Part shown: positions 38,436 through 49,281 of the stretch, piece after piece
Numbering within the stretch: position 1 is the stretch's first letter
How the letters are laid out: every line of letters begins with the position of its first letter
DNA from: Quercus robur
Lineage: Eukaryota > Streptophyta > Magnoliopsida > Fagales > Fagaceae
Direction of reading: 5' to 3'
Length of the DNA: 64,000 nt
Assembly: GCF_932294415.1 (NCBI RefSeq)
Contig: NC_065541.1
Location: 54,662,290 to 54,726,289, forward strand
Notes under the pieces: model-generated
What the model was told of the DNA's origin: nothing
Seen by the model: only the letters and a program-made list of their open reading frames with translations
The model's database searches: none
Program-made: the position numbers and the translations under genes

Positions 38436-38566
38436 GTCAAGAAGCCCTTCTCTTACAAACCACTTTTTTCTCTCTTATAGCTTTCACTCTCTCCCTCTCT
38501 TTTTATTGTAGAATTGAAGTACCTCTTTCTCGAGTCAAGAAACGAAGTTTCAGAGAAAAAAACAAG

Positions 38567-38683
38567 ATGGTCACTAACACTTTGTCCATCCCATGTAATC
38601 CCTTGTCTTCTAGTTTTCGACATCCAAGGCTGTTAAAGAGACACAACCTTAGAGTTCGCCGGCTTAACAGGTTCTCTCCTTGT

Positions 38684-38728
<45 letters not shown>

Positions 38729-39014
38729 TTTCTGTCTATCTGTCTCTCTTTCTCTCTCTGACAACAAAGTTGTGTAAACTAACAGGAGAAGAAGAGTTTT
38801 GAAAGAAGAAGCAAAGAAGAATAAAAGGGTGAGAGTAGTGAAGATGGAAATGAAGAACTTGAAATTGTTCATGGTAAACCGAAGCATCATAGAAGAGAAC
38901 GAGAAGCTGAGACAGAAAGCTTTGCTGCTTCACCAAGAGAATCAGGCCCTGTTATTTCAGCTCCAAACAAAGCTCTCTCAACAACAGAAACAGCAACAAC
39001 AATCACTAATATGA
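38567..39014 (+). CDS. ZPR1: LITTLE ZIPPER (ZPR) small leucine-zipper protein
   Basis: Two exons, 38567-38670 and 38786-39014, give about 110 aa. The junction AACAG/gttctc ... aacag/GAG fuses VRRLNR to RRRVLKEEAKK. Exon 2 carries the family hallmark, MEMKNLKLFMVNRSIIEENE followed by KLRQKALLLHQENQALLFQL, a leucine zipper without a homeodomain, then a Gln-rich tail. ZPR proteins dimerise with class III HD-ZIP factors (REVOLUTA, PHABULOSA and relatives) and keep them off DNA, tuning leaf polarity and shoot meristem activity. ZPR1 is preferred over ZPR2/3/4 because the FHA and DHDPS neighbours match At2g45460 and At2g45440; the subtype is otherwise uncertain. The 115-bp intron is nearly all (CT)n. 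Without splicing the first ATG would run into a Leu-Ser repeat and stop at 38761, losing the zipper. Confidence 0.85.
38687..38760. repeat. (CT)n microsatellite filling the ZPR intron
   Basis: CT repeats begin about 17 bp after the donor and run, with interruptions, to within 25 bp of the acceptor. Length changes here would directly alter intron size. Confidence 0.9.
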
Positions 39015-40859
39015 ATATATACTGCTTTTTGCAGAAACTAATTAGAAGAATAGGAAGGAATAGGGGCCTCTGTTCTTTGATCTTTTGGGGTAGTCTCATC
39101 TCAATGTCTTCTCTCTCCTCTGTTTTATTTTCCTTTTCTTTACTCTTTTTTTTGGTTGTCTGGACTCTGGAGTTAACTTAAGTTCTTTGAACAATTAGCT
39201 AGGGTGGGGAATGAATAAAGGAAAAATGGGTTATTAGCCTTTTTATGAGTAATACATGCATGGATTATAATGTATCATAGTGCAACTATGAGTCCTTCTA
39301 TGAGTATTACATGGAATTTAATGTAGAACGCAACAACTATGCATGTAATTATACATATATAAACCTGTGTTTTTGAGTTTTTAGAGAAAGAGAGTCAGAG
39401 AGTTTTTTTTGTTGGGAGGATGAGGTAACATAAGTCCTAGAACGTCTCAAATCCACTCCAAAATAAGTTAAACACATAGGATATAAAGAGCATGTGTATT
39501 CTGTCAAAAAAAAAAAAAAAAAAAAAAAGAGCATGCGTATCTATTTGTGAGTGGTGTAAACCTCCAAGAACCTAAGAGTTTGAAATACCAGAGAAGGATG
39601 AAATTAACTGACAAATTGGCATTGGCTCAACGATTATTTTAATAATAAATTTTACATTAGAAAAACATTAGCACCTGTTTTTCATTAGTTTAGAAGTACA
39701 GGCACATGAATATGCAGTTTTTGTCAGCATTGCTGGAAATTCTACACTTACCATTCCTACTGCTACTTTCTCAGAGTCAACAATAGTCCAAAAACCTCAA
39801 AAGCCCTAACAACCCTTAACTTGGGAAGCAATATTAGGAAACGCTATGGCAAGTGGATGAGGAAATTCAGCCATAAAATATTATGGGGAACCTGATGCAA
39901 GAAGTAATAGGAAAAAAAGTGGAAAACATTGATTTACATTACTGGAATATGTGTCTAATTAGAGAGCGCTGAGAAACCATATGAGGCCTAAATGCTACAA
40001 TACCAAATAAGATTGTATTGATTGAGTCATCCTAGACTTACTACGGAGAGAGATTCGAGTTTAAGTTTCTTTTGTATTTGAGAACCGAACGGTAACCACA
40101 ATACTCTTGACAGAATACAGAACTCTCACATGCAAATGGATAGAGAGCGTGTGTGAGTATCATACACAGATAAAACAAATCCAGAACCTTGCCAGGTTTA
40201 CAACACCCAAGCTACAGTTTCTCTTTCATAATTAGTTAATTTCAGGCCCATTTAGCCTACCTATAAGCCAGACACACCTGTAGGCAATTCTCTTCTTTAA
40301 GGTATTTTTTGAAACAGGAGAGGAATCCAATGATCGGAATATACTAAAATGGAAATTCAATACTATATCCTATGTACTATATCATCTGAAGCAACTCACA
40401 CCCATCTATCCAAGGCACTTTTATTTTTTTAATTAAGGCAAAAAAAAAAAAAGTTACATCCAAGTTACATTCAGCCATCTTGAGAAAGAACTTATGTTTA
40501 GAATTCAGACACCATAACTTAACTCAAATGTCCCTTCAATCTAACCTAGCAAGTGCAATTAACTCAATGACTAAGCTCCAGCATTTTAGCAAAATCTATG
40601 ATAATCCGTACTATAATCATGAAGCAGCAAAAAAACTCAAATTGAAAACATTTGGGCCTACCAAATCAACAAAGACTCACCTGCAAAGAGGAAATCAATG
40701 GACATGTTCCATAGAAATTATATTGATACCTTTTTTTTATTTTATATATACACAAATTATACTGATACCTACGATAATATACTCTAGATTTATTGCCTTA
40801 ATAAGTTCAAACTTGAAAAAGAAAATCGAAAGAACTTTATTTTTGAATTTATAATGGGT
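39015..40859. other. Spacer between ZPR and DHDPS (convergent 3' ends)
   Basis: ZPR 3' UTR at the left, with candidate poly-A signal aataaagg near 39212. A poly-A block lies at 39505-39528. Nothing coding beyond short chance frames. Confidence 0.5.
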
Positions 40860-41095
40860 TAAAGGTCTATTTAGATACTGTTTATTGCTGAAAACTGAAA
40901 ACACTATAACAAAATAATTTTTAAATATATGAATAGTGCCGTGAGACCTAATTTTAAAGTTAAATTTGCATTTTTCTCAAGTTGCGGGTTCCATGAACAG
41001 TGCCCATGGACCCAGGTTCCATGAACAGTGCCCATGGAACCACAGAAATGAAACGCAGACGCACTGGATAGTGCAAAACACGCTACCCAAACTCA
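40860..41095. mobile_element. MITE-like repeat just after the DHDPS gene
   Basis: It begins near gggttaaaggtctatttaga and ends near cacgctacccaaactcac. Inside, ggttccatgaacagtgccca is repeated twice in tandem (about 40986 and 41013). The motif set resembles small non-autonomous elements of woody plants. Exact ends and TSD not resolved. Confidence 0.45.
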
Positions 41096-41164
41096 CATTA
41101 AGAAAGCCAAAGACAAACTAGCACTTCAAAACCCAAACCAAATATCCAGAACTAGGAAAACAAA

Positions 41165-44100
41165 CTAATACCGACCAATTAAGATAAAGTCGTCATCATC
41201 GAGAACCTGAACATCTTTTTCTCCTACAAAATTCTCCCGGCCAATTTCCTTCACCAAATTAACAAACTCTACCCTCTTTGCCAGAGGAAGAGGAACATAT
41301 GGGAGCCTGAAAACTGGCCTCACAACTCCAAGTTGAGCAAGAGCCGTGTTTAAGCCAATGGGATTTGGCTCTTCAAAAAGCCACTCAATCAGAGGCATGA
41401 GCTTTGCATTCAGTGAAGGGTTCTTTCCTCCAAACATAAGTTCCCTCATTAATCCGGGAACAAGGTTGCTAGCAACAGATATCACCCCAGTCGCTCCATA
41501 GCTCCATCTAGAATCATGGCACTCATCATCATTCCCACTCCACACTACTATACCATTATCTGTATACTGCTTGACCCGATCATTTCCAACACACTCCTTA
41601 ACACCAGCCAAGTAAGCACTCCGGGCTATAGTGTGAATTACACCTGGGGGAATATCTTGGCCAGTCCGCGAAGGCACATTGTATATGATGCTGGGACCCA
41701 TGGATAGAACACTTTCGAAGTGAGAAACCATTCCCTCCTTGGAGGTTTTGCCATAGTAGGGATTAATGTGAAGGGCACCATGCATTCCAACAGCAAAACC
41801 CTGTTCGGTAGCATGAATTGCTTCCCTTGTGGAATTGCTTCCAGTGTTTCCAATAACCTTAATTGATCCACCAAAACAGTTTACTGTGTGGCCAATAAGC
41901 ATTATATGTTCATCCCAGCTCATCAATTGGCCTTCACCAGTTGTGCCACCAACAATAATACCTTCAGCACCATTGACAATCTGCATGTTCACTAGGTCAT
42001 CATACGCTTCTAGATCGAATCTACCATCAGGTAGGTATGGAGTTTTGATGGCTGTTATCAATCTAAGAGCCTTTATATCATCTGTCGATGTCCTGAAAAC
42101 ATAATAAGAGCATCATTAACAATCTAAGGCACCAATTCTCACTACAAAAAACAAAACAAAAATAAAGTGGATATCTAAGGACAACCACTACAGTACTACC
42201 ATTTCTTTAAAAACAAAATAAAAGGTTCCATCATTTTATTTACTGACAATGTTATATTTGTTAAAACACAACCACACTTACACCAGCACAAATGCACAAC
42301 ATTATGTAATTTGTACAGACTGACCAGTACACTACCAGCAGTCAGTAAGACAACCAATAAATTTTATTTTACTTGATCAATTCACAATACCAGACAAATG
42401 ACTCCGACACTCACACTCACCAGCCAGCAATGGATATTTGAGCATAGATTTAGATACTGTTCATGTGGTGCCTCAGTTATTTGAACTTAGAATCTCCATT
42501 TGAACAATTCAGGAGGAGAGCATATATACATATTGCAACAATTTTTATTTAAGCAAAAAACTTCCATGTATACAGAGGGTATACAGAGAATGCACCAACA
42601 TCAGCCTCTCAAATTACAAGAGTGTATATATCTTCAGTCTAGGGACAATAAATGCAGATAGTATGAAAGAAATATTGAATATATAAGGTTATGTTTAGTA
42701 ACAGTTTTTGTTTTCTATTTTCAAAAACTTGTTTTTGGGAATCTAAAGAAAAAACAATTTTCTTGTATTTTTGAAATCAAAAACATGTTTGGTTAGTTGA
42801 AATTAAAAAAATAGTTTTTTGAAAAAAAAAATAGAAAATATCATAATATGTTGTTATTAGGATTTGAACTCTAATGCAACTCATTAAATGAGATAGATTC
42901 ATAAAATTAAATGCATGTTTTTATTGACTTTTGAAAATTAGAAACTGAAAATAGCCTTTTGTATGTTTTCAGTTTCCTTTACAAATTGAGTTTTGAGAAC
43001 AGTTTTTGTTTTCTGTCTATTTTGGGTTGCCAAACAAGTTTTTAAGTCTCAAAAATAAAAAATTGTTTTTGAAAACATAAAATAAGGGAAAAAAAACAGT
43101 TACCAAACATACCCTAAACTTTTCCTTTAGAACCTAATTAAAGCAAAGCTACTCTCTGACAAATTATAAGTACAATACACATTCACACACCCAGACAATT
43201 AAAAAATTAAATACAAGGCACTACAGATGGCACAACAGTCCAGATATTTGATATGAAAAATGCATCTATATGGAAAATGTCATTTGATAATGTACCTATT
43301 TTTAACTTCCAAGCTGCGCATTGGAAGATGGAAATTAGGTATTACAGCTGCTTGCGGAGGCCTCCACTTTGCATTCCTACCTCATAGCAACAGAGAAAAT
43401 TAAATTAGCAAAACAAAGTTTTTGGCAAGAAGACTTGGCCCCTTTCTCAAGTTTCATGCCAGCACTTGTTAGCATTAGAGTTCAGCAAAAGGACAGCCCT
43501 CCATACAAATATAAATCAATCTATAAAGATCAATTATATGTCTAAAAGACTAAGTAAAAAAGTAACAAACTAGAGAAATTAATTGCAAAAATAAATCAAA
43601 TGTACACAAGACTATGCGGCTGAGCAGAAATTTTATTTCATTTGATTCTCAAAACAAAAGTTTAACACAGCAGTTATTCTAGCTTCCCCCCCGCCCTCCC
43701 CTCCCCACCCCCCAAAAAAAAAAAAGGCAGTTGAAGGCTTGAAGCAAGTCAATAAAGAAATGTTCTAAATTCAAATGAAAATTTTAAGCATCTAAAAGTT
43801 TGTCTATCAAACAAATACTTTCTAGTTTTTAACCAAAAATGTTTTCCAGTTGCTTGGCACAAGATTTCTCCTGCATCCTGGACTAACAAAAAATAGCTGA
43901 AGTAAGCATTAACAATAACAAAGGAACCTATACTATGCTTTTCAAAATTGATACAATGTCCATCCTAAACTTCAAACGGAGAAAATTTTCCCCAAGTTAT
44001 TGCTAATAAGCACTTTGCCTGCTACCTTTAGGATTTCTGTCAAATTTAAAATTCAAAAATCTGCCAAAAACACATTATATACACACTACCAATTGCTCAG

Positions 44101-45312
44101 CTTTGATGAGGGGGAAGCGCACTCAACCAAAAATAAGTAACAAAGAGCAGAGGTGGTGCCACCTTAAGGCCAGGGTGGTCCTAGGACCACCCTGACCTGA
44201 AATTTTTTTTTTTATATATAATAATTTTAAAAAAAATTATTTGTCTACACTTCAAAAAAAAATTGGGAACACCCTCAGTTTTTTTTATGCCAATAAAATC
44301 AAAATTTTCTCTATAATTTGTTCTACATTCAGTGGATGAATGATTGCTTGGTTGTGTACATTAAAAGAGATGTAGCTTATAACATTGATAATGAGACCAT
44401 CATGCAACAATTTCAAAATATAAAAACTGTAGAATTCAATTGTAAACTTTATGTATTTGCGTGTTTTTTTTATTGTTGTTGTCAGTATATGAATTTATCT
44501 TTTTATTAAATTGTATAATTTATGTTTCTTAAGAAACGAGAAAAATTCCTGGAGCCGCCACCGACAAAGAGGAAGCTATTAGCATGTCTTCATGTCACAA
44601 CACTTTTATTCAACAACCTCATTTTGTCAGATGTCATCACCACAAAAATCTTCATTGACTCAACTTAATTAAAACAATAAACAGATTAATAAAATACAAG
44701 ATTGATTCTACAAAGGTTTTTATCTTATTTTATAATTTGATATTTACAACGGGAGAAGGGGGATTTAATCTACGGACGTCAGTTTACATTCATTGTCACG
44801 TCAGTTTGTGAGTGTTTTCTACTAAAATCGAGAGTTCCACTTTAGCTTCGCAACCAACAACCTAGAAACAACATTCCATAGTCTCAAATAAATCCAATTA
44901 CATGTGGATGGAGAAAACAGGTTTGTGAAACTCGAACATAACACAAAAAAATGTGTGTGTTTGTCTTTGTCTACGCGCTTTAAGGATACGAACAAATACT
45001 ACATTCTAATTTCGTCCTAATAGCTAATATATATATAATTTCATATTTCTGTTTCTTTTTAAATTGACGAGAAACAAACACCACGACAACAAAAACGGAT
45101 CACAGATCAGATTTTAAAAAAAATGTATAATGATGGGAGTTATTACTTACTATTAATTAATTAAATAACTAAGTAAGAAAGTGACAGAGCAATTGATAAA
45201 ACAATAATAATAAGAATAAGATTAACCTCTTATAGTTATCGGGACAGGTGGGACGCGCAAACTGGAGAGCAGGGCCCCTCAGAGACAAGCTATCGCTCTT
45301 CAAAGCAGCCAT
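41165..45312 (-). CDS. DHDPS2: Dihydrodipicolinate synthase (4-hydroxy-tetrahydrodipicolinate synthase), plastidic
   Basis: Minus-strand exons 45312-45227, 43376-43296 and 42092-41165 join in frame to 364 aa, the size I recall for plant DHDPS. It condenses pyruvate with aspartate semialdehyde, the committed step of lysine synthesis, in the plastid. About 50 N-terminal residues ([14 protein letters not shown]...) form a Ser/Arg/Pro-rich transit-type leader. The mature part begins [20 protein letters not shown]. Catalytic parts are present: GTTGEG, the Tyr of YNVPSRTG and the Schiff-base Lys of [12 protein letters not shown]. The lysine-feedback segment, where resistance mutations map in tobacco and maize, reads [18 protein letters not shown] and looks unmutated. 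The symbol follows the neighbours (ZPR, FHA); DHDPS1 is possible. Intron 1 holds a hAT element and intron 2 a Harbinger-like MITE. Confidence 0.95.
42687..43114. mobile_element. Harbinger/Tourist-like MITE in intron 2 of DHDPS
   Basis: 428 bp with inverted ends GGTTATGTTTAGTAAC and GTTACCAAACATACCC, flanked by TAA on both sides (42684-42686 and 43115-43117). It is AT-rich with no coding. Three-base TAA/TTA target sites are typical of the PIF/Harbinger superfamily. Confidence 0.7.
44148..44563. mobile_element. Deleted hAT transposon with transposase C-terminal remnant, intron 1 of DHDPS
   Basis: 416 bp from CAGAGGTGGTGCC to GGAGCCGCCACCG, with an exact 8-bp duplication ACAAAGAG at 44140-44147 and 44564-44571. 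On the plus strand, [20 protein letters not shown] followed by [13 protein letters not shown] is the C-terminal dimerisation end of hAT transposases of the ZMYM/TTF-type plant group. Related copies lie at about 57720-58960 and 61934-62620. Confidence 0.9.
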
Positions 45313-45610
45313 TTCTTTGCAAGTGAGATTTAATCAAAACCCGGATTCGACCCGAATAAAAAGGAGGGAAATAGATTTCAAATGAGATCAGACGAAGCAG
45401 AAAAAAAAAATGTGGAGAAGTGGGAGTGGTAGTGGTGAAGAAAATAATGGTGGCAAGGAGAGATTGGTTGAGAGAGTTAAAAGAGGTTAGCGCGGTGGAC
45501 CCTGGCTTCGCCGTCGCCGGAGGAAGAGGAGGAGGGTTGATTGTGGCTGTGGAGAAACAACACTGAGCGGTGGCTTTCAGTTTAGAGGCGGCTGGGTTTT
45601 TCACAGTAAA
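45313..45610 (-). promoter_or_regulatory. DHDPS 5' UTR and proximal promoter
   Basis: GC-richer than its surroundings and CT-rich on the coding strand, as in many plant leaders. A GTG-initiated open frame crosses it out of frame with the DHDPS ATG. No convincing TATA box was seen, so transcription start is undefined. Confidence 0.4.
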
Positions 45611-46714
45611 GAGAGCTCCTTTTTGTAGTTTGAGGCGGGGCTGTGTGGGGAGACTGTGAAGTCAATAATTGGATGGCTTCTGTGCTGACGCGTGTCACTT
45701 TTTAGTAGACGTGTATTGATTAAGATGTTTATACGTATTAGGAAATGTAATTTATCACCAATAGATTGGAACATGATAGTAACTAGGAGTCTAGGAGTAG
45801 AATTTTTTTTTTTTTTTTTTTTTTACAGCTAGTTTATAATTTTATGTGTATACATAGATACACTTAAAGATATACAGTAAGATACATAATATAATTCATA
45901 TATATAATTTAAATACTATTGATAGTCATTTTTATATTTTGTTAACTTTTAAAAAAAATTTGGAAGGATATTATTAGGTATAAAATGTAAATTGTCCACT
46001 TTTTTTAATTATTGTGAAGTGCTTTTTTTTTTTATTCATTTATTCTAGACTCTTTTATTTTTGTACTTAATAACTCACTCGGATGGATATTTATGATGTA
46101 ATCTCATATTTGATTTTAAAATTAAGAATAAATAATTTAGGATATATGGCACAAAATTATAACTCTAATTTGGAATTCTAGTTTGAGTTTCTCTCATCTT
46201 CACCTATTATTATATATATAGATATATAGACTAAGAGTATAACTTAGATACGAACTGAACATGCCCACTAAATCTAGTTTCAATCAAATCCAAACACCTA
46301 ATTATTGTATATTTTTAAGGAAAATACTAACGAATACCCTTAGGGTATTAGTCATGACCCTATTTTTAATATCTGTATTGATTAATAAAATTTGTTTGTT
46401 TTGAAATAATTAAATTCAATGTGATGATAATGTTGTATTTGACTCCATACATGAATTGTTAGGCATCCTCGATGCCTAGTCTCATTTAATAGCATTCACA
46501 TCAGAGGACTATGTAGTGCAATTTTTTTTTAAACTTTGTATCCGTTTGGTTCCACTTTTTGAAAGAAAAAAAATACGTTTTTAGTCTCTAAACTTGAATT
46601 TAGGTGTTTAGCTTAATTTAGCACGCTTTAGCACGTTTTTGTTTGGTTTAGCTTAATTTAGGTGTTTGGTAAAATTTCATAAATGTGCTTTTTTTCTCAA
46701 TGCAAACATGAATT
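45611..46714. other. Intergenic AT-rich sequence
   Basis: Poly-T at 45808-45824, TA-rich sequence near 46210, and a short direct repeat (tttagcttaatttaggtgtt, near 46608 and 46648). No gene. Confidence 0.5.
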
Positions 46715-47258
46715 TTAGGGCTTGTTTGGTAAGAAATTCCAAACAACAGTTTTCAGTGTTTAAGTGGACCAAAAAAAATAAAAATAATAATAAAAAAATG
46801 TTTGGTAGGAAATTTCATTTAAAAGTATTTGAGTTACATTTCTCATTTTTGGGTGTTTGAACATTATATTTAGAGAACTCATTTATACAGTTTTCAGTTT
46901 TCAAATAACATTATTTAATGACACTTTTGTAAATATGTTAAAAACTATAAGCCTTGCCTGATATGACTACACATACAAATACCAAATTGTAGGCCCCACC
47001 TGATGAGAGAATTTTCTCTCTCTTCAAATAAAATAATAATATTTTTACTATACTAATCATTTAAAAAAAATACATACACATACCAAACACACAATTATGT
47101 TTTTTCACATTTTAAAATATATTATTTGAAACATGGTATCAAACACATTTTTTGCATTATAAATACTTTAAACACGTGTTTTCATAATACTTTTTAAACC
47201 ACAGTTTAACGTCATTTTGTATAACAATATTTGAAATTTGCTACCAAATAGGTCCTAA
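46715..47258. mobile_element. MITE of about 544 bp
   Basis: Imperfect inverted ends: gggcttgtttggtaagaaat at the left and the complement of ggacctatttggtagcaaat at the right, each bordered by TA. AT-rich and non-coding. A partial copy lies inverted at 25966-26110. The superfamily is unsettled between TA-duplicating and 3-bp-duplicating types. Confidence 0.65.
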
Positions 47259-47699
47259 GTATTCCACTAGCTGAGCAGCAATTGCAAAATGTAGAAATCA
47301 CAATAACATTACCGTTGGAATTTTTGCTCTTTATCTCTAAAATACCCTCAACTTTCTCATGAACTCTCCATTTTACCCCACTCTCTCACCACAAAATATT
47401 TATAAGAAAATCATACGGAGCTAAGCAATTGCATGCAATAATCTAACCACAAAATAGTGATAGCCACATAAAATCATACAAAGTTAAGCAAATTGCAATG
47501 ATTTAACCACAAAATACTTAATCTAAACTCCTACAAAGATAAGCAAATTGCAATGATCTAGGTCATAGGTTTAGGAATTAGAATTTTTGGGTTTATGGAG
47601 AGAGATGTGTTTATATTGATTAGCCATAAACCTCTAGTCTATAGAGCTGCTTTGGGGTTACATGAAGAAAGAGATGGAGGGTGAAGAAATGAGTGGATA

Positions 47700-47818
47700 G
47701 GGTACGATCATACCAACACTAATGCACCGGATTCTATCAGAACTCCGTAGTTAAGTGTGCTTAAGCGAGAGTAGTACTAAGGTAGGTGACCTCCAGGGAA
47801 GTGTTCATGTTGCATCCC
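47700..47818 (+). pseudogene. 5S rRNA-like copy, diverged and isolated
   Basis: The 119 bases follow the plant 5S rRNA from end to end: GTACGATCATACCA, CTAATGCACCGGAT, CATCAGAACTCCG in altered form, GCGAGAGTAGTACTA and GGTGACCTCC, ending TTGCATCCC. A T-rich stretch (TTTCTTTTTT) follows at the Pol III stop position. Box A/intermediate region is changed (tagttaagtgtgcttaagcg). It stands alone rather than in a tandem array, so most likely a dispersed pseudogene, or part of a 5S-bearing retroelement such as Cassandra. LTR ends were not found. Confidence 0.85.
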
Positions 47819-47971
47819 TTTCTTTTTTATTACCAAAAAGAAAAAAGAGCGGTAGGAGATTCTAGAGAATAATAAGAGAAGGAAAAGGAGAAGATTTTTA
47901 TGGGAATGGGAAGAAATTAGCGGATGAGAAAAAGAAAAGGAAAAAAAAAAAAAAAAGGAAGTGTTTACATT

Positions 47972-48130
47972 AGGAAAATTATTGTGTACTCCCGAAGTAC
48001 CATAAATACGCACTCATTCCTCTCACATGAATGGTGGGTCTCACTAATTAAATTCATGGTGGGACCCACCATTCACGTGAAAGGGGGGAGTACGCATTTA
48101 TGGTATTCCAAGAATACCTAATAATTTTCC
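47972..48130. mobile_element. Mutator-like MITE with 9-bp TSD
   Basis: 159 bp. Long imperfect inverted repeats: ggaaaattattgtgtactcc at the left and its counterpart gaatacctaataattttcc at the right. The core pairs gtgggtctcactaatt with ggtgggacccacc. GTTTACATT occurs exactly at 47963-47971 and 48131-48139. A 9-bp duplication with long TIRs is characteristic of the Mutator superfamily. Confidence 0.9.
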
Positions 48131-48411
48131 GTTTACATTGGTTTCATGTGTCAGTTGTAATGTTACTATGTAAGGCAATGTACAAAAATAAAAAGTATAT
48201 TAAATTTCTACTATTATTAACACAATATTTTCACAATAATTTTATAATAATGCTTAAGTGAAAATTTATTGATTCTTATCTTAACTCCATCATTCATCAT
48301 TTTATTATTATTTAATAATAGCTTGTCATATAAAATTTGTTGTGAAATTTTTATACAAAATGTTGTGTGCGTAGATTTAATCAAATTTGATAATTAAAAC
48401 AAATAATTGCC

Positions 48412-48415
<4 letters not shown>

Positions 48416-48442
<27 letters not shown>
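48416..48442. repeat. (TG)n microsatellite
   Basis: About 13 TG units directly before the solo LTR at 48443, hiding any target duplication on that side. Confidence 0.85.
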
Positions 48443-48448
<6 letters not shown>

Positions 48449-49233
48449 GGCACGTTTTGATCCCTAAGCCCAAAGGGTGAAAGGATTTAGGCCCAAAGAG
48501 CCTAATACAATGAATTTGTAGAGAATGGGTTAGAAAACTAGGCTCTAATGAATTGGACAACAATTATAGTACATTCAAATGACAAGAAAGCAAATTCAAA
48601 CTAGTTTTATCCAAAGAAAATCGCCCTCGGTATAATCTGAGGAGATCAATTCTTGTATATATTTCCTTTGAATTTGATTACAAGTCTAGTTCTTGTTGTT
48701 ACAGTGTTTTTCCCTTAATTCCTCGATCTCCTTCCCTCAGGGTCTTCTTTCTCTTTTATACTATCTTCCTTCTTTCATCTCCACCCCCCACGTGTAGACT
48801 AGGTTGTTGGCGTTGATCCTTGTCCCATTAGCACATTTCTGAAGTCTCTAGGAGTAGTTGTAAGGTTGAAAAATACTATTCAAGTATCACTTCTACATTA
48901 ATGCGGCCAGAGAATTAACTATAGAGCATTCAATGCGGTCGTAACAACTTTCTCTTAAATATTTCATAACTTTCATTTGTCTTGTGCTTTCATGATGTGT
49001 ATCCTTATCAATAGAATCTTCTGGAATGTTGCTTTGGATGGCAGACCACACCTTCTGACCTCTGCTTTGCTTAGTCATGCCTCCTCGGCCCACCTTCCCA
49101 AACCTTCTTAGTCGTAGTTTGCTTGTGGAGTTCTAACTCTTACGTCTTCACTATCGTTTATCTATCCTCGGACAACTAAGCGTCGTTGGACAAGGCCCAC
49201 GGCCCAATATGTACTCTTGGGCCCTTTATCCCT

Positions 49234-49236
<3 letters not shown>
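48443..49236. mobile_element. Solo LTR, same family as 26739-28150
   Basis: 794 bp, TGTAAGGGCACG ... TTTATCCCTACA, with no internal domain or partner LTR nearby. It matches the interrupted solo LTR at 26739-28150 in the opposite orientation, and in weaker form 13380-13975. Both sides are microsatellites, (TG)n and (TA)n, so the TSD cannot be read. Confidence 0.75.

Positions 49237-49279
<43 letters not shown>
49237..49279. repeat. (TA)n microsatellite
   Basis: Perfect TA run of about 21 units between the solo LTR and the segmental duplication. Confidence 0.9.

Positions 49280-49281
<2 letters not shown>

Noticed and set aside
38198..38440. Short frames on both strands around the promoter CT repeat
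   Set aside because: Ser-Leu or Arg-Glu repeats produced by (CT)n; this is ZPR promoter sequence.
41516..42104. Plus-strand frames opposite DHDPS exon 3
   Set aside because: Shadows of the conserved DHDPS coding strand.
45290..45604. A 104-aa upstream frame overlapping the DHDPS start
   Set aside because: It starts with GTG, not ATG, and lies in the CT-rich leader; no reason to think it is translated.
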